Source of the DNA: JAFLDD01 sp049314715 | Lineage (GTDB): Bacteria > Pseudomonadota > Alphaproteobacteria > Rickettsiales > UBA3002 | NCBI GenBank assembly: GCA_049314715.1 | Contig: JBMOEL010000032.1 | Location: 1-15,188, forward strand | Reading direction: 5' to 3' | Length of the DNA stretch: 15,188 bases | Part shown: positions 6,920-13,790 of the stretch, one piece after another | Numbering within the stretch: position 1 is the stretch's first letter | Layout: the number at the start of each line of letters is the position of its first letter | Program-made: the position numbers and the translations under genes | The notes under the pieces: model-generated | What the model saw: the letters and a program-made list of their open reading frames with translations, nothing else | Database searches by the model: none | What the model was told of the DNA's origin: nothing

Positions 6920-7648
6920 ATGGCACAAAAATCAAATCGCTTCGTATTAGCCGTCATCATCGCTGTTATCGCTGCTGCTGCAGGCATTGGCTATTATAGC
7001 AATAGCTTGGAATTGCGCGAAATCGACACAGCGAACGTCAATGCTAATGCCGCTGAAGCAGCAGATGACCACCAGCACCCTGCACCTGCAACACCATTTG
7101 ATGCAACCGTGCTGACACCACGCCCTGATGATATCATCATCGGCAAAGCGAATGCACCTCACACGGTGGTAGAATACTCTTCCCTCTCCTGCCCACATTG
7201 CGCGCACTTTCACAAAGAAATGCTGCCAGAAATCAAAAAACAACTCATCGACACGGGCAAAGCAAAGCATGTGATGCGCTATTTCCCACTCAATTTGCCT
7301 GCGTTACGTGCAGCCATGCTGGTTGAATGTGGCGCGAAGGCTGACCGCGTGAAAGTTCTTGAAAACCTCTACGCAAAACAGGGCGAATGGGCATTTACCC
7401 CGCAATTTCTTGATAAATTAAAAGAAATCGCCGCCACCCATGGTATTGACGGCGCAGCGTTTGATAGCTGTATCGCGGATGCAGCGCTCGAAGCCAAAGT
7501 GCTTGGCAGCCGCAAAGAAGGTATGGAAAAGCTGCATGTGAAGGGAACGCCTAGCTTTTTCCTTGATGGCGCGCCGATGGAGCTGAAAGAAGGCCTGACC
7601 ACAGAAGGCTTTATTAAGGGCGTGGAAGCCCCCAAAGAAACCAAGTAA
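6920..7648 (+). CDS. DsbA-like thiol:disulfide oxidoreductase, membrane-anchored
   Basis: A 242-residue protein of the DsbA/thioredoxin fold, expected to introduce or shuffle disulfides in periplasmic proteins. The N-terminus has one hydrophobic segment (residues 8-24), then a His/Pro/Ala-rich linker (to about 60), then the domain: TVVEYSSLSCPHCAHFHKEM with redox-active Cys91-Pro-His-Cys94, and the cis-proline loop VKGTPSFFLDG. Two further cysteines (VECG, DSCIA) could form a second disulfide, as in alpha-DsbA proteins. Start ATG 6920 is fixed by AGGAG (6908-6912), seven bases upstream; the frame is open further upstream, but that part overlaps dciA in another frame. The CPHC dipeptide matches DsbA and differs from the CPxC of isomerases. 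Confidence 0.93.
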   Translation: MAQKSNRFVLAVIIAVIAAAAGIGYYSNSLELREIDTANVNANAAEAADDHQHPAPATPFDATVLTPRPDDIIIGKANAPHTVVEYSSLSCPHCAHFHKEMLPEIKKQLIDTGKAKHVMRYFPLNLPALRAAMLVECGAKADRVKVLENLYAKQGEWAFTPQFLDKLKEIAATHGIDGAAFDSCIADAALEAKVLGSRKEGMEKLHVKGTPSFFLDGAPMELKEGLTTEGFIKGVEAPKETK

Positions 7649-7668
7649 TTCACAGCATTAACCGATGC

Positions 7669-7696
7669 TTGACATCAGGCGTTATCCAAGTAGATT
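7669..7696 (+). promoter_or_regulatory. Promoter of the atp (F0) operon
   Basis: A consensus -35 TTGACA (7669-7674), a 16-bp spacer and TAGATT as -10 (7691-7696, four of six matches). Transcription would start at about 7702-7705, right at the atpI ATG (7706), giving a leaderless or nearly leaderless message. No Shine-Dalgarno lies before that ATG, which agrees. Confidence 0.6.
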
Positions 7697-7705
7697 GCGC
7701 CCGCC

Positions 7706-8020
7706 ATGAGCAAGCCAGATGACGAGCTTCAGGCGCTGGAAGCCAAGATTTCCGCACTGAAAGAGGCGACGTCCGCACCGCAAGGTGTAGGCATCGCAAA
7801 AGCCGAGGGCGACGCCATGCGTATTGTCAGCGACTTTGTCGCCGCGATAATCGTAGGGGTGGGACTGGGTTACGCGTTAGACTGGTGGCAGAATACACTC
7901 CCATGGGGTTCCGTCATTGGACTAATGATCGGTTCCGCCGCAGGGGTAAAAATCATGTGGCACCGTGAGGGTAACTCCGCACGGAAAAAGAGAAACGACG
8001 AAACCACGAGGACGCATTGA
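7706..8020 (+). CDS. atpI: ATP synthase protein I (AtpI/AtpZ family)
   Basis: A 104-residue small membrane protein that heads the F0 operon. The N-terminus is charged and helical (ELQALEAKISALKEA). Two membrane segments follow: VSDFVAAIIVGVGLGYALDWW (split at about residues 42-62) and the stretch from PWGSVIGL to VKIMW (about 67-86), with the family-typical GYALD-W and G-x-x-x-G motifs, then a basic tail. AtpI assists assembly of the c-ring or F0 and is usually dispensable. The gene shows no ribosome binding site and begins just past the promoter. Its TGA stop overlaps the atpB TTG start. Confidence 0.88.
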   Translation: MSKPDDELQALEAKISALKEATSAPQGVGIAKAEGDAMRIVSDFVAAIIVGVGLGYALDWWQNTLPWGSVIGLMIGSAAGVKIMWHREGNSARKKRNDETTRTH

Positions 8021-8763
8021 GCGCAGCTGCACATAGCCCCATAGCCCAATTCGAAGTGAAGCCGCTTTATGAGCTGGCGCCTGTTTTCGGCCATGACATT
8101 AGCTTCACCAACGCGTCGCTATTCATGGTGCTCACGGTACTCACGGTTTGGCTGTTTTACACACTCGCCATGCGCCAACGCGCGATGGTTCCAGGTCGCC
8201 TGCAGGGCTTGGCTGAGGTAACCTTCCAATTCGTGGATGGTATCGTGACTGAAAATATCGGCCATGGCAGTCGCAAATATTTCCCCTATATCTTCAGCGT
8301 ATTCATGTTCGTGCTCGGCGCTAACATACTCGGCATGATTCCGTTTTCCTTTACCGTCACCAGCCACATCATCGTGACCTTCGCACTTGGCGCATTGGTG
8401 TTTCTCAGCGTCTTCTTAGTGGGTATTTCGAAACAAGGCCCCATTAAGTTCTTCGCACACTTCATTCCCGATGGTCTGCCACTGTGGATTATTCCCGTGG
8501 TATTTCTCATCGAGCTTGTCTCGTTCCTCTCACGCCCTTGCAGCTTGGCGATTCGTTTGGCCGCGAACATGATGGCGGGCCACACCCTTCTCAAAGTCAT
8601 TGCGGGCTTCATTGTGCCGCTGGGTATTTTCGGCATCGCGCCGATGGTTTTCCTCGTTCTGCTTACGGGCTTCGAGGTGTTTATCGCCATTCTTCAAGCG
8701 TATATTTTCACGCTGCTAGCATGCATGTACTTGGGTGAAGCCGTGCATGAGGAAGCGCATTGA
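8017..8763 (+). CDS. atpB: ATP synthase F0 subunit a
   Basis: The 248-residue stator subunit that carries the proton half-channels against the c-ring. The essential Arg is at residue 180 in LAIRLAANMMAGH, equivalent to E. coli Arg210, with the conserved Asn184. GANILGMIPFSFT (101-113) and LPLWIIPVVFLIELVS (154-169) are also typical, and there are five or six hydrophobic segments. The start is TTG at 8017, overlapping the atpI stop (TTGA); GAGG at 8008-8011, five bases upstream, supports it, and no in-frame ATG occurs before codon 37, which is inside conserved sequence. Length is normal for alphaproteobacteria. Confidence 0.96.
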   Translation: MSAAAHSPIAQFEVKPLYELAPVFGHDISFTNASLFMVLTVLTVWLFYTLAMRQRAMVPGRLQGLAEVTFQFVDGIVTENIGHGSRKYFPYIFSVFMFVLGANILGMIPFSFTVTSHIIVTFALGALVFLSVFLVGISKQGPIKFFAHFIPDGLPLWIIPVVFLIELVSFLSRPCSLAIRLAANMMAGHTLLKVIAGFIVPLGIFGIAPMVFLVLLTGFEVFIAILQAYIFTLLACMYLGEAVHEEAH

Positions 8764-8799
8764 GGAATAGAATTTAATTTATCAACTTTGGAGTTTGTT

Positions 8800-9021
8800 A
8801 TGGAAATGGAAGCATTAAAATTCATCGGTATGGGCCTTGTTGCACTCGGTATGCTCGGTGCAGCAATCGGCGTAGGCCTCGTATTTGGTGGCGCAACGCA
8901 AGCAATTGGTCGCAACCCAAGCGCTGCTGGCGAAATTCGTAAAGTAGCGATTCTCGGTGCCGTATTCGCCGAGTTCATGGGCCTGCTCTCGTTCGTACTC
9001 GGCATCATGATTGGTGGCTAA
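8800..9021 (+). CDS. atpE: ATP synthase F0 subunit c
   Basis: A 73-residue hairpin of two membrane helices that oligomerises into the proton-driven rotor ring. Helix 1 has the small-residue pattern GMLGAAIGVGLVFGG (17-31). The polar loop is AIGRNPSA (35-42). Helix 2 has the proton-carrying Glu58 in AVFAEFMGLLSF. The residues around Glu58 indicate H+ and show no Na+-binding signature that I can see. The start ATG at 8800 has TTGGAG seven bases upstream; the frame is open from a TTG at 8788, but that overlaps the ribosome binding site. Confidence 0.96.
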   Translation: MEMEALKFIGMGLVALGMLGAAIGVGLVFGGATQAIGRNPSAAGEIRKVAILGAVFAEFMGLLSFVLGIMIGG

Positions 9022-9022
9022 G

Positions 9023-9571
9023 TTGAACGCACGTACCTTCGCAGTTATCGCTCCGCTCGTGCTGGTGGCAACACCGGCACTGGCGGCGCCTATTCCGCAG
9101 CTTGACCCCACATGGTTCGCCTCGCAGCTTTTCTGGCTGACGGTGAGCTTCGCGATATTGCTGCTCGTTGTGTTGGTACAAATCAACCCAACCATGCGTA
9201 AGGTGCTTGATACGCGTGACGACACCATCAAAGGCGCACTGAAAGAAGCAGAATTGCTTCGCGCTTCTGCGGAAGCTGCGAAAAGCAGCTTCGCGCATGT
9301 TGGTGCTGATACACGTGCGGAGGCTAGCGCCATGATTGCTAAGACACTGGCATCCATCACCGCGCAGCTGACCAGCGAGCAAGCAAAGCTAGATGCAACG
9401 CTTGCAACGACACTAGCAGATGCGGAACGCGCCACCAAAGCGGCAACGCAAAAAGCGCTGAGTGAAGCGGCACTTCCAACCGCAGAGCTGGTGCAAGCCA
9501 TTGCTGGCGCTATTCTTGGTAAAGATATCACCAGCGGTGACGCGCAATCTGCTGTGAAGAAGGTAGCGTAA
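9023..9571 (+). CDS. atpF': ATP synthase F0 subunit b'
   Basis: A peripheral stalk subunit of about 182 residues. It has a hydrophobic start (TFAVIAPLVLVATPALAA) resembling a signal peptide, then PQLDPTWFASQLFWLTVSF, the hallmark of b' subunits, a membrane anchor, and a long Ala/Glu/Lys-rich coiled coil. The b' form pairs with b as a heterodimer in alphaproteobacteria and photosynthetic lineages, and the gene order c-b'-b here fits. There is no usable ATG: the likely start is TTG at 9023, one base after the atpE stop, with GGTGG (9013-9017) as ribosome binding site. TTG at 9011 is the alternative and would overlap atpE. Confidence 0.92.
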   Translation: MNARTFAVIAPLVLVATPALAAPIPQLDPTWFASQLFWLTVSFAILLLVVLVQINPTMRKVLDTRDDTIKGALKEAELLRASAEAAKSSFAHVGADTRAEASAMIAKTLASITAQLTSEQAKLDATLATTLADAERATKAATQKALSEAALPTAELVQAIAGAILGKDITSGDAQSAVKKVA

Positions 9572-9572
9572 T

Positions 9573-10061
9573 ATGTTCGATTGGATTCATGAGCCAAAAA
9601 ATTGGGTAGCAGTCAGTTTTGTGCTGTTTCTCGTTGTATTCGCGCGTTACGTATTACCGATGGTTCTTAAGGGGCTCGACGGTCGTTCCGCAGCGATTCG
9701 TTCGCAGCTTGAGCAAGCGAAGCAAGTACGCGCCGAAGCAGAAGCACTCCTTGAGAGTTACAAGCAGCAGCAAAAAGAAATGCTCGCTGAAGCGGAGAAG
9801 ACATTAGCTAATGCTAAAATCGAAGTAGAGCGCATGAAACAACGCGCCGAGGTCGATCTGAAAGCGGCAATCACACGCCGTACCGAGCAAGCAAATGAGA
9901 AAATCGCACGCATGGAAAAAGAAGCGAGCGATACGGTGCGTCAACACATGGTGGACGTTGCAATCAGCGCAACGCGTTTACTGGTTGGCGACCAACTCAA
10001 AAGCGGCAAGGACGACCCGACCATTAGCCGAGCATTGAGCCAGATGGAAAAGCTGCACTAG
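9573..10061 (+). CDS. atpF: ATP synthase F0 subunit b
   Basis: A 162-residue peripheral stalk subunit. It starts MFDWIHEPKNWVAVSFVLFL, a single N-terminal membrane helix, then LDGRSAAIRSQLEQAKQVRA and a long charged coiled coil (to about residue 130) that reaches up to the F1 head. The length is normal. It begins one base after the atpF' stop and is the last gene of the operon; delta, alpha, gamma, beta and epsilon genes do not follow. In alphaproteobacteria the F1 genes normally form a separate operon, so this is expected. Confidence 0.95.
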   Translation: MFDWIHEPKNWVAVSFVLFLVVFARYVLPMVLKGLDGRSAAIRSQLEQAKQVRAEAEALLESYKQQQKEMLAEAEKTLANAKIEVERMKQRAEVDLKAAITRRTEQANEKIARMEKEASDTVRQHMVDVAISATRLLVGDQLKSGKDDPTISRALSQMEKLH

Positions 10062-10093
10062 TCTTTCATTATTCCAAGCATTATGAATAGCGC

Positions 10094-10879
10094 ATGAACC
10101 GTTTATGCATGCTATTACTATTATTTCCCTCAACAAGCTTTGCTGGCGCGTGGGTGCAAAATGAGGGGGATGCGCTGTTTAGCAGACAAGCTATTTTCTA
10201 TACGACCAATGAATATTTCGATATAGAGGGCAATAGCACTCCGCAAGCGCGCTTTCATAAGAAAGAGCTCAATCTTTATGGTGAATATGGCTGGAGCAAT
10301 CACCTCACGCTTGGCACGAATCTCTTTCTGAACCGCGTTTCTCAAAACGACGAGACGAATCTAGGCATCGCGGATTCCGAATTCTTCGCGCGGCTTTTAG
10401 TCTGGAAAACCGAGCAATCTGTCGTATCGCTACAGCCACTCATCAAACTCCCCAGCCTCTATCAGCAAGCTGGCACGCCACGCGGCGGCACGGATAGTAC
10501 CGACGCGGAGCTATCGCTGATGATTGGCCATAACATCGGATTGCTAAGTAAAGCCGACTATGTCGATATGCGCCTAGGGTACCGCGAACGCAGCAGCGGA
10601 CTGAACGCGCAGTGGCGTGCAGATATTGCCTATGGCGTAACGCTAACCGACAGATTGCAACTTGTATCAGCCATACGGACGATTCAAGCAACGCAATCAG
10701 ACCCTGAAGCCTTCAGTAATAATGGCGAATTGGATTATGATTTGAGCAAAGCCGAACTCAGCGCGCTTTACCAGCTTGACTATTGGCAAGCTTTGCAGCT
10801 TTCCTATTTTTCGCATGTAGCGGGTAGACAAACGGGCGGTGGGCAGGGCTTCGCCATCGGCCTCACGCAGAGGTTTTGA
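10094..10879 (+). CDS. Predicted outer-membrane beta-barrel protein
   Basis: A 261-residue protein. A signal peptide (MNRLCMLLLLFPSTSFA, cleavage at about 17) is followed by amphipathic strands alternating polar and hydrophobic residues, such as KKELNLYGEYGW, LTLGTNLFLNRV, YVDMRLGYRER and QLSYFSHVAG. The chain ends GFAIGLTQRF with a terminal Phe, the usual signal for outer-membrane insertion by the BAM machinery. Strand count suggests a barrel of about 10-12 strands; I cannot name the family. Its TGA overlaps the start of the downstream glycosyltransferase by one base (TGATG), so the two are translationally coupled, which suggests a role in exporting or anchoring what that enzyme makes. It starts 32 bases after atpF and may be read through from the atp operon. 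Confidence 0.75.
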   Translation: MNRLCMLLLLFPSTSFAGAWVQNEGDALFSRQAIFYTTNEYFDIEGNSTPQARFHKKELNLYGEYGWSNHLTLGTNLFLNRVSQNDETNLGIADSEFFARLLVWKTEQSVVSLQPLIKLPSLYQQAGTPRGGTDSTDAELSLMIGHNIGLLSKADYVDMRLGYRERSSGLNAQWRADIAYGVTLTDRLQLVSAIRTIQATQSDPEAFSNNGELDYDLSKAELSALYQLDYWQALQLSYFSHVAGRQTGGGQGFAIGLTQRF

Positions 10880-12690
10880 TGCAACGACTCGGTGATATTC
10901 TAGGCCATGAACATGCAGGCGCCGTTGCAAAAGCACTCGCACTGCAAGCACGTTTCAAAACGCGCTTGGGTCATTTACTCACGCATTATGGATTATTACC
11001 TCAACGCACGATTACCGAGGCGATTGCACGGCAATATAATTTGCCACTTGTTTGGCTTGATAACGCACCGCGCGCACGCACATTATTACGTCGCGCCGAC
11101 ATCACGCATTATCGCACGGGGCATTTTGTGCCCTATGCACTGGAAGGAAATAACCTAACACTGGCAACCGCGGAGCCAAGCGAAGCATTGATTGCGTGGG
11201 CCACACGTCACTACGCGAAGCATATTACACTTGTGGTGACCTCGCCGCGTGATATTCGCACAGCGCTTGCTGCATATACCTCAACGAGCACGACGCGTAA
11301 TGCGATTCATTCGCTACGTCGCCGCTTCAAAGCCCTAAGCGCCGACCGCACGATGACGCGCAAACAGTTGGTGAGTTTCAGTGTCGCAAGCCTATTACTC
11401 AGCGCGGCACTTTTTATCTCCACCGCCAATCAGCTTTGGTATGTGCTGATTATTCTGTGCAATGTTTTTTATCTCTCTACCCTCGCTTTCAAGCTGTATC
11501 TTTATCTGATTTGGGCGGAACTCCCTCGCGCTCACCACGCCCAATTAGTCGAAGACGAAGATTTGCCCGTCTATTCCATTCTCGTGCCCATGTATCGTGA
11601 AGGCGAAACCACGATTCGTAATCTCCTACGCGCGATTAATAGACTCGACTATCCGCATCATTTGCTGGATGTGAAACTGATTTGCGAAGGGGATGATGCT
11701 GAAACGATTGCTGCCATCAAAGCGCTTCACCCTGCGGAGTATTGCGAATTGGTGATTGTGCCGCCTTCAAACCCACGCACCAAACCCAAAGCCTGCAATG
11801 TCGCGCTGCCGAGCGTGCGTGGTGAATTCGTGGTGATTTTTGATGCAGAAGACATACCCGAACCCAAACAACTTCGCAAAGCGGTGAATCGTTTCCGCGC
11901 CTTACCGCGCGAGGTAGCATGCCTGCAAGCACCCCTTAATTATTATAATCGCGACGAGAATATGCTCACGCGCCTATTCGCGATTGAATATAGCGCATTG
12001 TTCAAACTCATGTTGCCAGCACTTCAGCATATCGGCATCCCGATTCCACTTGGTGGCACAAGCAATCATTTGCGCACCGAAATACTGCGCGAAGTCGGCG
12101 GGTGGGATGCATTCAATGTCACCGAAGATGCGGACTTGGGCATTCGCCTCGCCTATTTTGGTTTTCGCACTCAGATGCTGGATTCTATTACGTTGGAAGA
12201 ATCTCCCATCACACTCAGTGCATGGTTTAAGCAGCGCGCGCGCTGGATTAAGGGCTATCTACAAACGTGGCTTGTCTATACACGCGACATGCGTAGCTTA
12301 CGTAAACGCCTCGGCCATCGTGCCTATTACGGGTTTCATTTTTTCATTGGCGCTCCTGCCCTCACCTTCTTACTCGCACCGATATTCTGGGTAATCTTCG
12401 TGATTTCATTTTTGGGTATTTTCAGCACACCTCTTCCACCCACACTCATCGGTATCTGCATAGTGTCGCTTGTCGGTGGCATTGCCAGCCATTGGCTCTA
12501 TGCACGCGCCGTGATTCGCTATGAAGGCTGGGAAGGCATCGGAGTACGACACGCAGGCGTGGCCTATCCATTTTACTGGCTGCTCCATGCCGCAGCGAGC
12601 ATTAAAGCACTGAAAGACCTTGTTTTTAGACCCCATCACTGGGAAAAAACCAAGCATGGGCTAAGTAAGGTGCTGGGTACTAGGGGCTAA
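10879..12690 (+). CDS. Membrane glycosyltransferase (GT2) with N-terminal GspE_N/MshEN-like domain
   Basis: A 603-residue inner-membrane protein. Residues 1-133 resemble the N-terminal domain of type II secretion/MshE ATPases: RLGHLLTHYGLLP (29-41) runs into TEAIARQ (46-52), matching the 24-residue RLG...G...Q motif that binds c-di-GMP in MshEN domains, while a first copy (3-23) is three residues short and lacks the central Gly. Two membrane helices follow (about 164-181 and 186-204), then a family-2 glycosyltransferase core: YSILVPMYREGE, DAED (322-325), TEDADLG (415-421) and Q-x-x-R-W (452-456), the set found in processive synthases of cellulose or exopolysaccharide type. Three C-terminal helices complete it. 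NfrB of E. coli combines the same two kinds of domain, with the MshEN part at the other end. The sugar donor and the product are unknown. Confidence 0.88.
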   Translation: MQRLGDILGHEHAGAVAKALALQARFKTRLGHLLTHYGLLPQRTITEAIARQYNLPLVWLDNAPRARTLLRRADITHYRTGHFVPYALEGNNLTLATAEPSEALIAWATRHYAKHITLVVTSPRDIRTALAAYTSTSTTRNAIHSLRRRFKALSADRTMTRKQLVSFSVASLLLSAALFISTANQLWYVLIILCNVFYLSTLAFKLYLYLIWAELPRAHHAQLVEDEDLPVYSILVPMYREGETTIRNLLRAINRLDYPHHLLDVKLICEGDDAETIAAIKALHPAEYCELVIVPPSNPRTKPKACNVALPSVRGEFVVIFDAEDIPEPKQLRKAVNRFRALPREVACLQAPLNYYNRDENMLTRLFAIEYSALFKLMLPALQHIGIPIPLGGTSNHLRTEILREVGGWDAFNVTEDADLGIRLAYFGFRTQMLDSITLEESPITLSAWFKQRARWIKGYLQTWLVYTRDMRSLRKRLGHRAYYGFHFFIGAPALTFLLAPIFWVIFVISFLGIFSTPLPPTLIGICIVSLVGGIASHWLYARAVIRYEGWEGIGVRHAGVAYPFYWLLHAAASIKALKDLVFRPHHWEKTKHGLSKVLGTRG

Positions 12691-12704
12691 CCGCTAAAAC
12701 CTTA

Positions 12705-12733
12705 TTGACAAGCCCAGCCCCACTCGATAGAAA
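12705..12733 (+). promoter_or_regulatory. Promoter of rpmJ
   Basis: A consensus -35 TTGACA (12705-12710), a 17-bp spacer and TAGAAA as -10 (12728-12733). The transcript would begin near 12740, about 30 bases before the rpmJ ATG. It resembles the atp promoter (TTGACA, TAG-A--), which suggests the same housekeeping sigma factor. Confidence 0.6.
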
Positions 12734-12768
12734 GCGCCCCTCGCCCACGACTATAGCTGGAGATGACG

Positions 12769-12894
12769 ATGAAAGTAATGAGCTCACTAAAATCCGCCAA
12801 GAAGCGCGATAAGAACTGCCGCGTAGTACGCCGCAAGGGCCGTCTTTACGTCATCAATAAAAAGAACCCACGCATGAAAGCCCGTCAGGGTTAG
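12769..12894 (+). CDS. rpmJ: 50S ribosomal protein L36
   Basis: A 41-residue basic protein starting MKVMSSLKSAKKRDKNCR and ending NKKNPRMKARQG, matching the alphaproteobacterial L36 type with RRKGR-YVINKK. Of the four zinc ligands of the canonical form only Cys17 is present, so it belongs to the zinc-independent variant. GGAG (12759-12762), six bases upstream, supports ATG 12769; an in-frame ATG at 12763 is too close to that site. In alphaproteobacteria rpmJ is usually found alone, away from the ribosomal protein operons, as here with its own promoter. Confidence 0.96.
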   Translation: MKVMSSLKSAKKRDKNCRVVRRKGRLYVINKKNPRMKARQG

Positions 12895-13116
12895 TATGCT
12901 TTTCCCGTTAGTCGAGCGCCAGTAGGCGCGAGTCAGCCATGAGCCAGCGAAGCTGCGCGTAGGACTAGGCAGTATGCCGATGTCCGGAGCATTAAAATTT
13001 AATTTGTTAGAATAGTAGGCCAGATGCTAGGCGTCCCCACGCGCAGTAGGCCGATTGTAGCAGCGCTACATGAGCGCCTGCGAGCATGGAGACAACGACG
13101 CAGATGGTCGGCTAGG
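12895..13116. repeat. Non-coding region with imperfect inverted repeats
   Basis: No coding frame is credible in these 222 bases. CTGCGCGT (12953-12960) is repeated inverted as ACGCGCAG (13039-13046), and both copies continue with similar sequence towards the centre, where ATTAAAATTTAAT (12991-13003) is a short palindrome. GTTAG marks the outer end on the left (12907-12911) and CTAAC on the right (13117-13121). Local hairpins include GCGCC-AGTA-GGCGC near 12915-12928 and TGTAGC-AGC-GCTACA near 13056-13070. It could be two diverged copies of a dispersed repeat, a structured RNA, or the shared 3' region of the convergent flanking genes. It carries no good terminator T-run. Confidence 0.4.
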
Positions 13117-13497
13117 CTAACGAACAAACAGGTGAATTTCGTCGTATTCGCCGCCACGAACGGGCTGTGCGCGTGTCGTAATGCGGCTTGAAGGCACGCC
13201 CATTTCCGTCATGCTTTTCAAAATCGCCTGCGTATTGTGGCGCGCCGTGGCTTGCCATTGCGCATCAATCTTTTCCTGCCCCGTGGTTGGCACATACGAT
13301 ACCAAATCAAACATCACCGTTGGCTTCACGCCGACGGCACGCGACACGGCCGTATAAAGCTGTTGTTCGAAGTAAATACGGGGTTGATTGAAGCGAATCA
13401 CCACCAGCGGTTTGCTCTGCGCCTGTGCATAGGCCGCGACCATCAGGCCGAAGGCCAGCGTCAGTACCGCGAAAAAACGTGATTTTGTAAGGACCAT
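13117..13497 (-). CDS. Small secreted (periplasmic) protein, function unknown
   Basis: From ATG 13497 the product is 126 residues: a signal peptide (MVLTKSRFFAVLTLAFGLM... to about residue 26, with Ala-x-Ala sites) and a mature part of about 100 residues. The C-terminal half, with NTQAILKSMTEMGVPSSRIT and ending EIHLFVR, alternates helix and strand in a way reminiscent of OmpA-like domains (helix, G-V/I-P-x-x-R-I, closing strand), but I see no peptidoglycan-binding signature. The frame continues upstream to 13614, but a longer start would overlap the tRNA gene and lose the signal peptide. No clear ribosome binding site is visible. Confidence 0.7.
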   Translation of the reverse strand: MVLTKSRFFAVLTLAFGLMVAAYAQAQSKPLVVIRFNQPRIYFEQQLYTAVSRAVGVKPTVMFDLVSYVPTTGQEKIDAQWQATARHNTQAILKSMTEMGVPSSRITTRAQPVRGGEYDEIHLFVR

Positions 13498-13548
13498 AGA
13501 GTGGTTTTCGTAGCACGGAGGCGCCTGAGATGCCAAGTAAATTCCTGC

Positions 13549-13577
13549 TTGAGTTTTGCAAACGACTTGGTTAGGTT
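13549..13577 (+). promoter_or_regulatory. Candidate tRNA-Arg promoter
   Basis: TTGAGT (13549-13554), 17 bp, TAGGTT (13572-13577), followed by a start region about 15-20 bases before the mature tRNA 5' end. The match to consensus is moderate (three of six in the -10), so this is mainly positional. Confidence 0.3.
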
Positions 13578-13599
13578 GCCGCTCCCTAAGCGGGACTGC

Positions 13600-13676
13600 G
13601 CACCCATAGCTCAACTGGATAGAGCACCTGACTACGGATCAGGAGGTTTGAGATTCGAATTCTCATGGGTGCGCCA
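13600..13676 (+). tRNA. tRNA-Arg (anticodon ACG)
   Basis: A complete 77-nt cloverleaf: acceptor GCACCCA/TGGGTGC, D-stem GCTC/GAGC, anticodon stem CCTGA/TCAGG with loop CTACGGA (anticodon ACG, read as ICG after deamination, decoding CGU/CGC/CGA), five-base variable loop, T-stem TGAGA/TCTCA with loop TTCGAAT, discriminator G and an encoded CCA (13674-13676). All stems pair perfectly. tRNA 3' ends of this kind are frequent attachment sites for tyrosine integrases. Confidence 0.97.
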
Positions 13677-13725
13677 TTATTTCCAAGGCTTTCAGCAAAT
13701 TTAGTGAAAACCTCAATCCCAAAAA

Positions 13726-13743
13726 GTCAGCAATAAGTCAGCA
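13726..13743. repeat. Paired GTCAGCA direct repeats downstream of tRNA-Arg
   Basis: GTCAGCA occurs at 13726-13732 and 13737-13743, exactly 11 bp apart, about one helical turn. Position 50 bp past the tRNA 3' end and before an excisionase-like gene fits an integrase or excisionase arm-binding site. This is inference from position and spacing. Confidence 0.4.
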
Positions 13744-13790
13744 CTTGGATGGTGTTTGATAATTACTCTACGTGAGATTACATTTACGCG

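Noticed and set aside
8815..9597. Long open frame (260 codons) on the minus strand across atpE and atpF'
   Set aside because: It lies wholly antisense to well-identified F0 genes, is low-complexity Ala/Ser-rich and has no motif; it is a by-product of codon bias.
13498..13614. N-terminal extension of the small secreted protein
   Set aside because: It would overlap the tRNA-Arg gene and bury the signal peptide.
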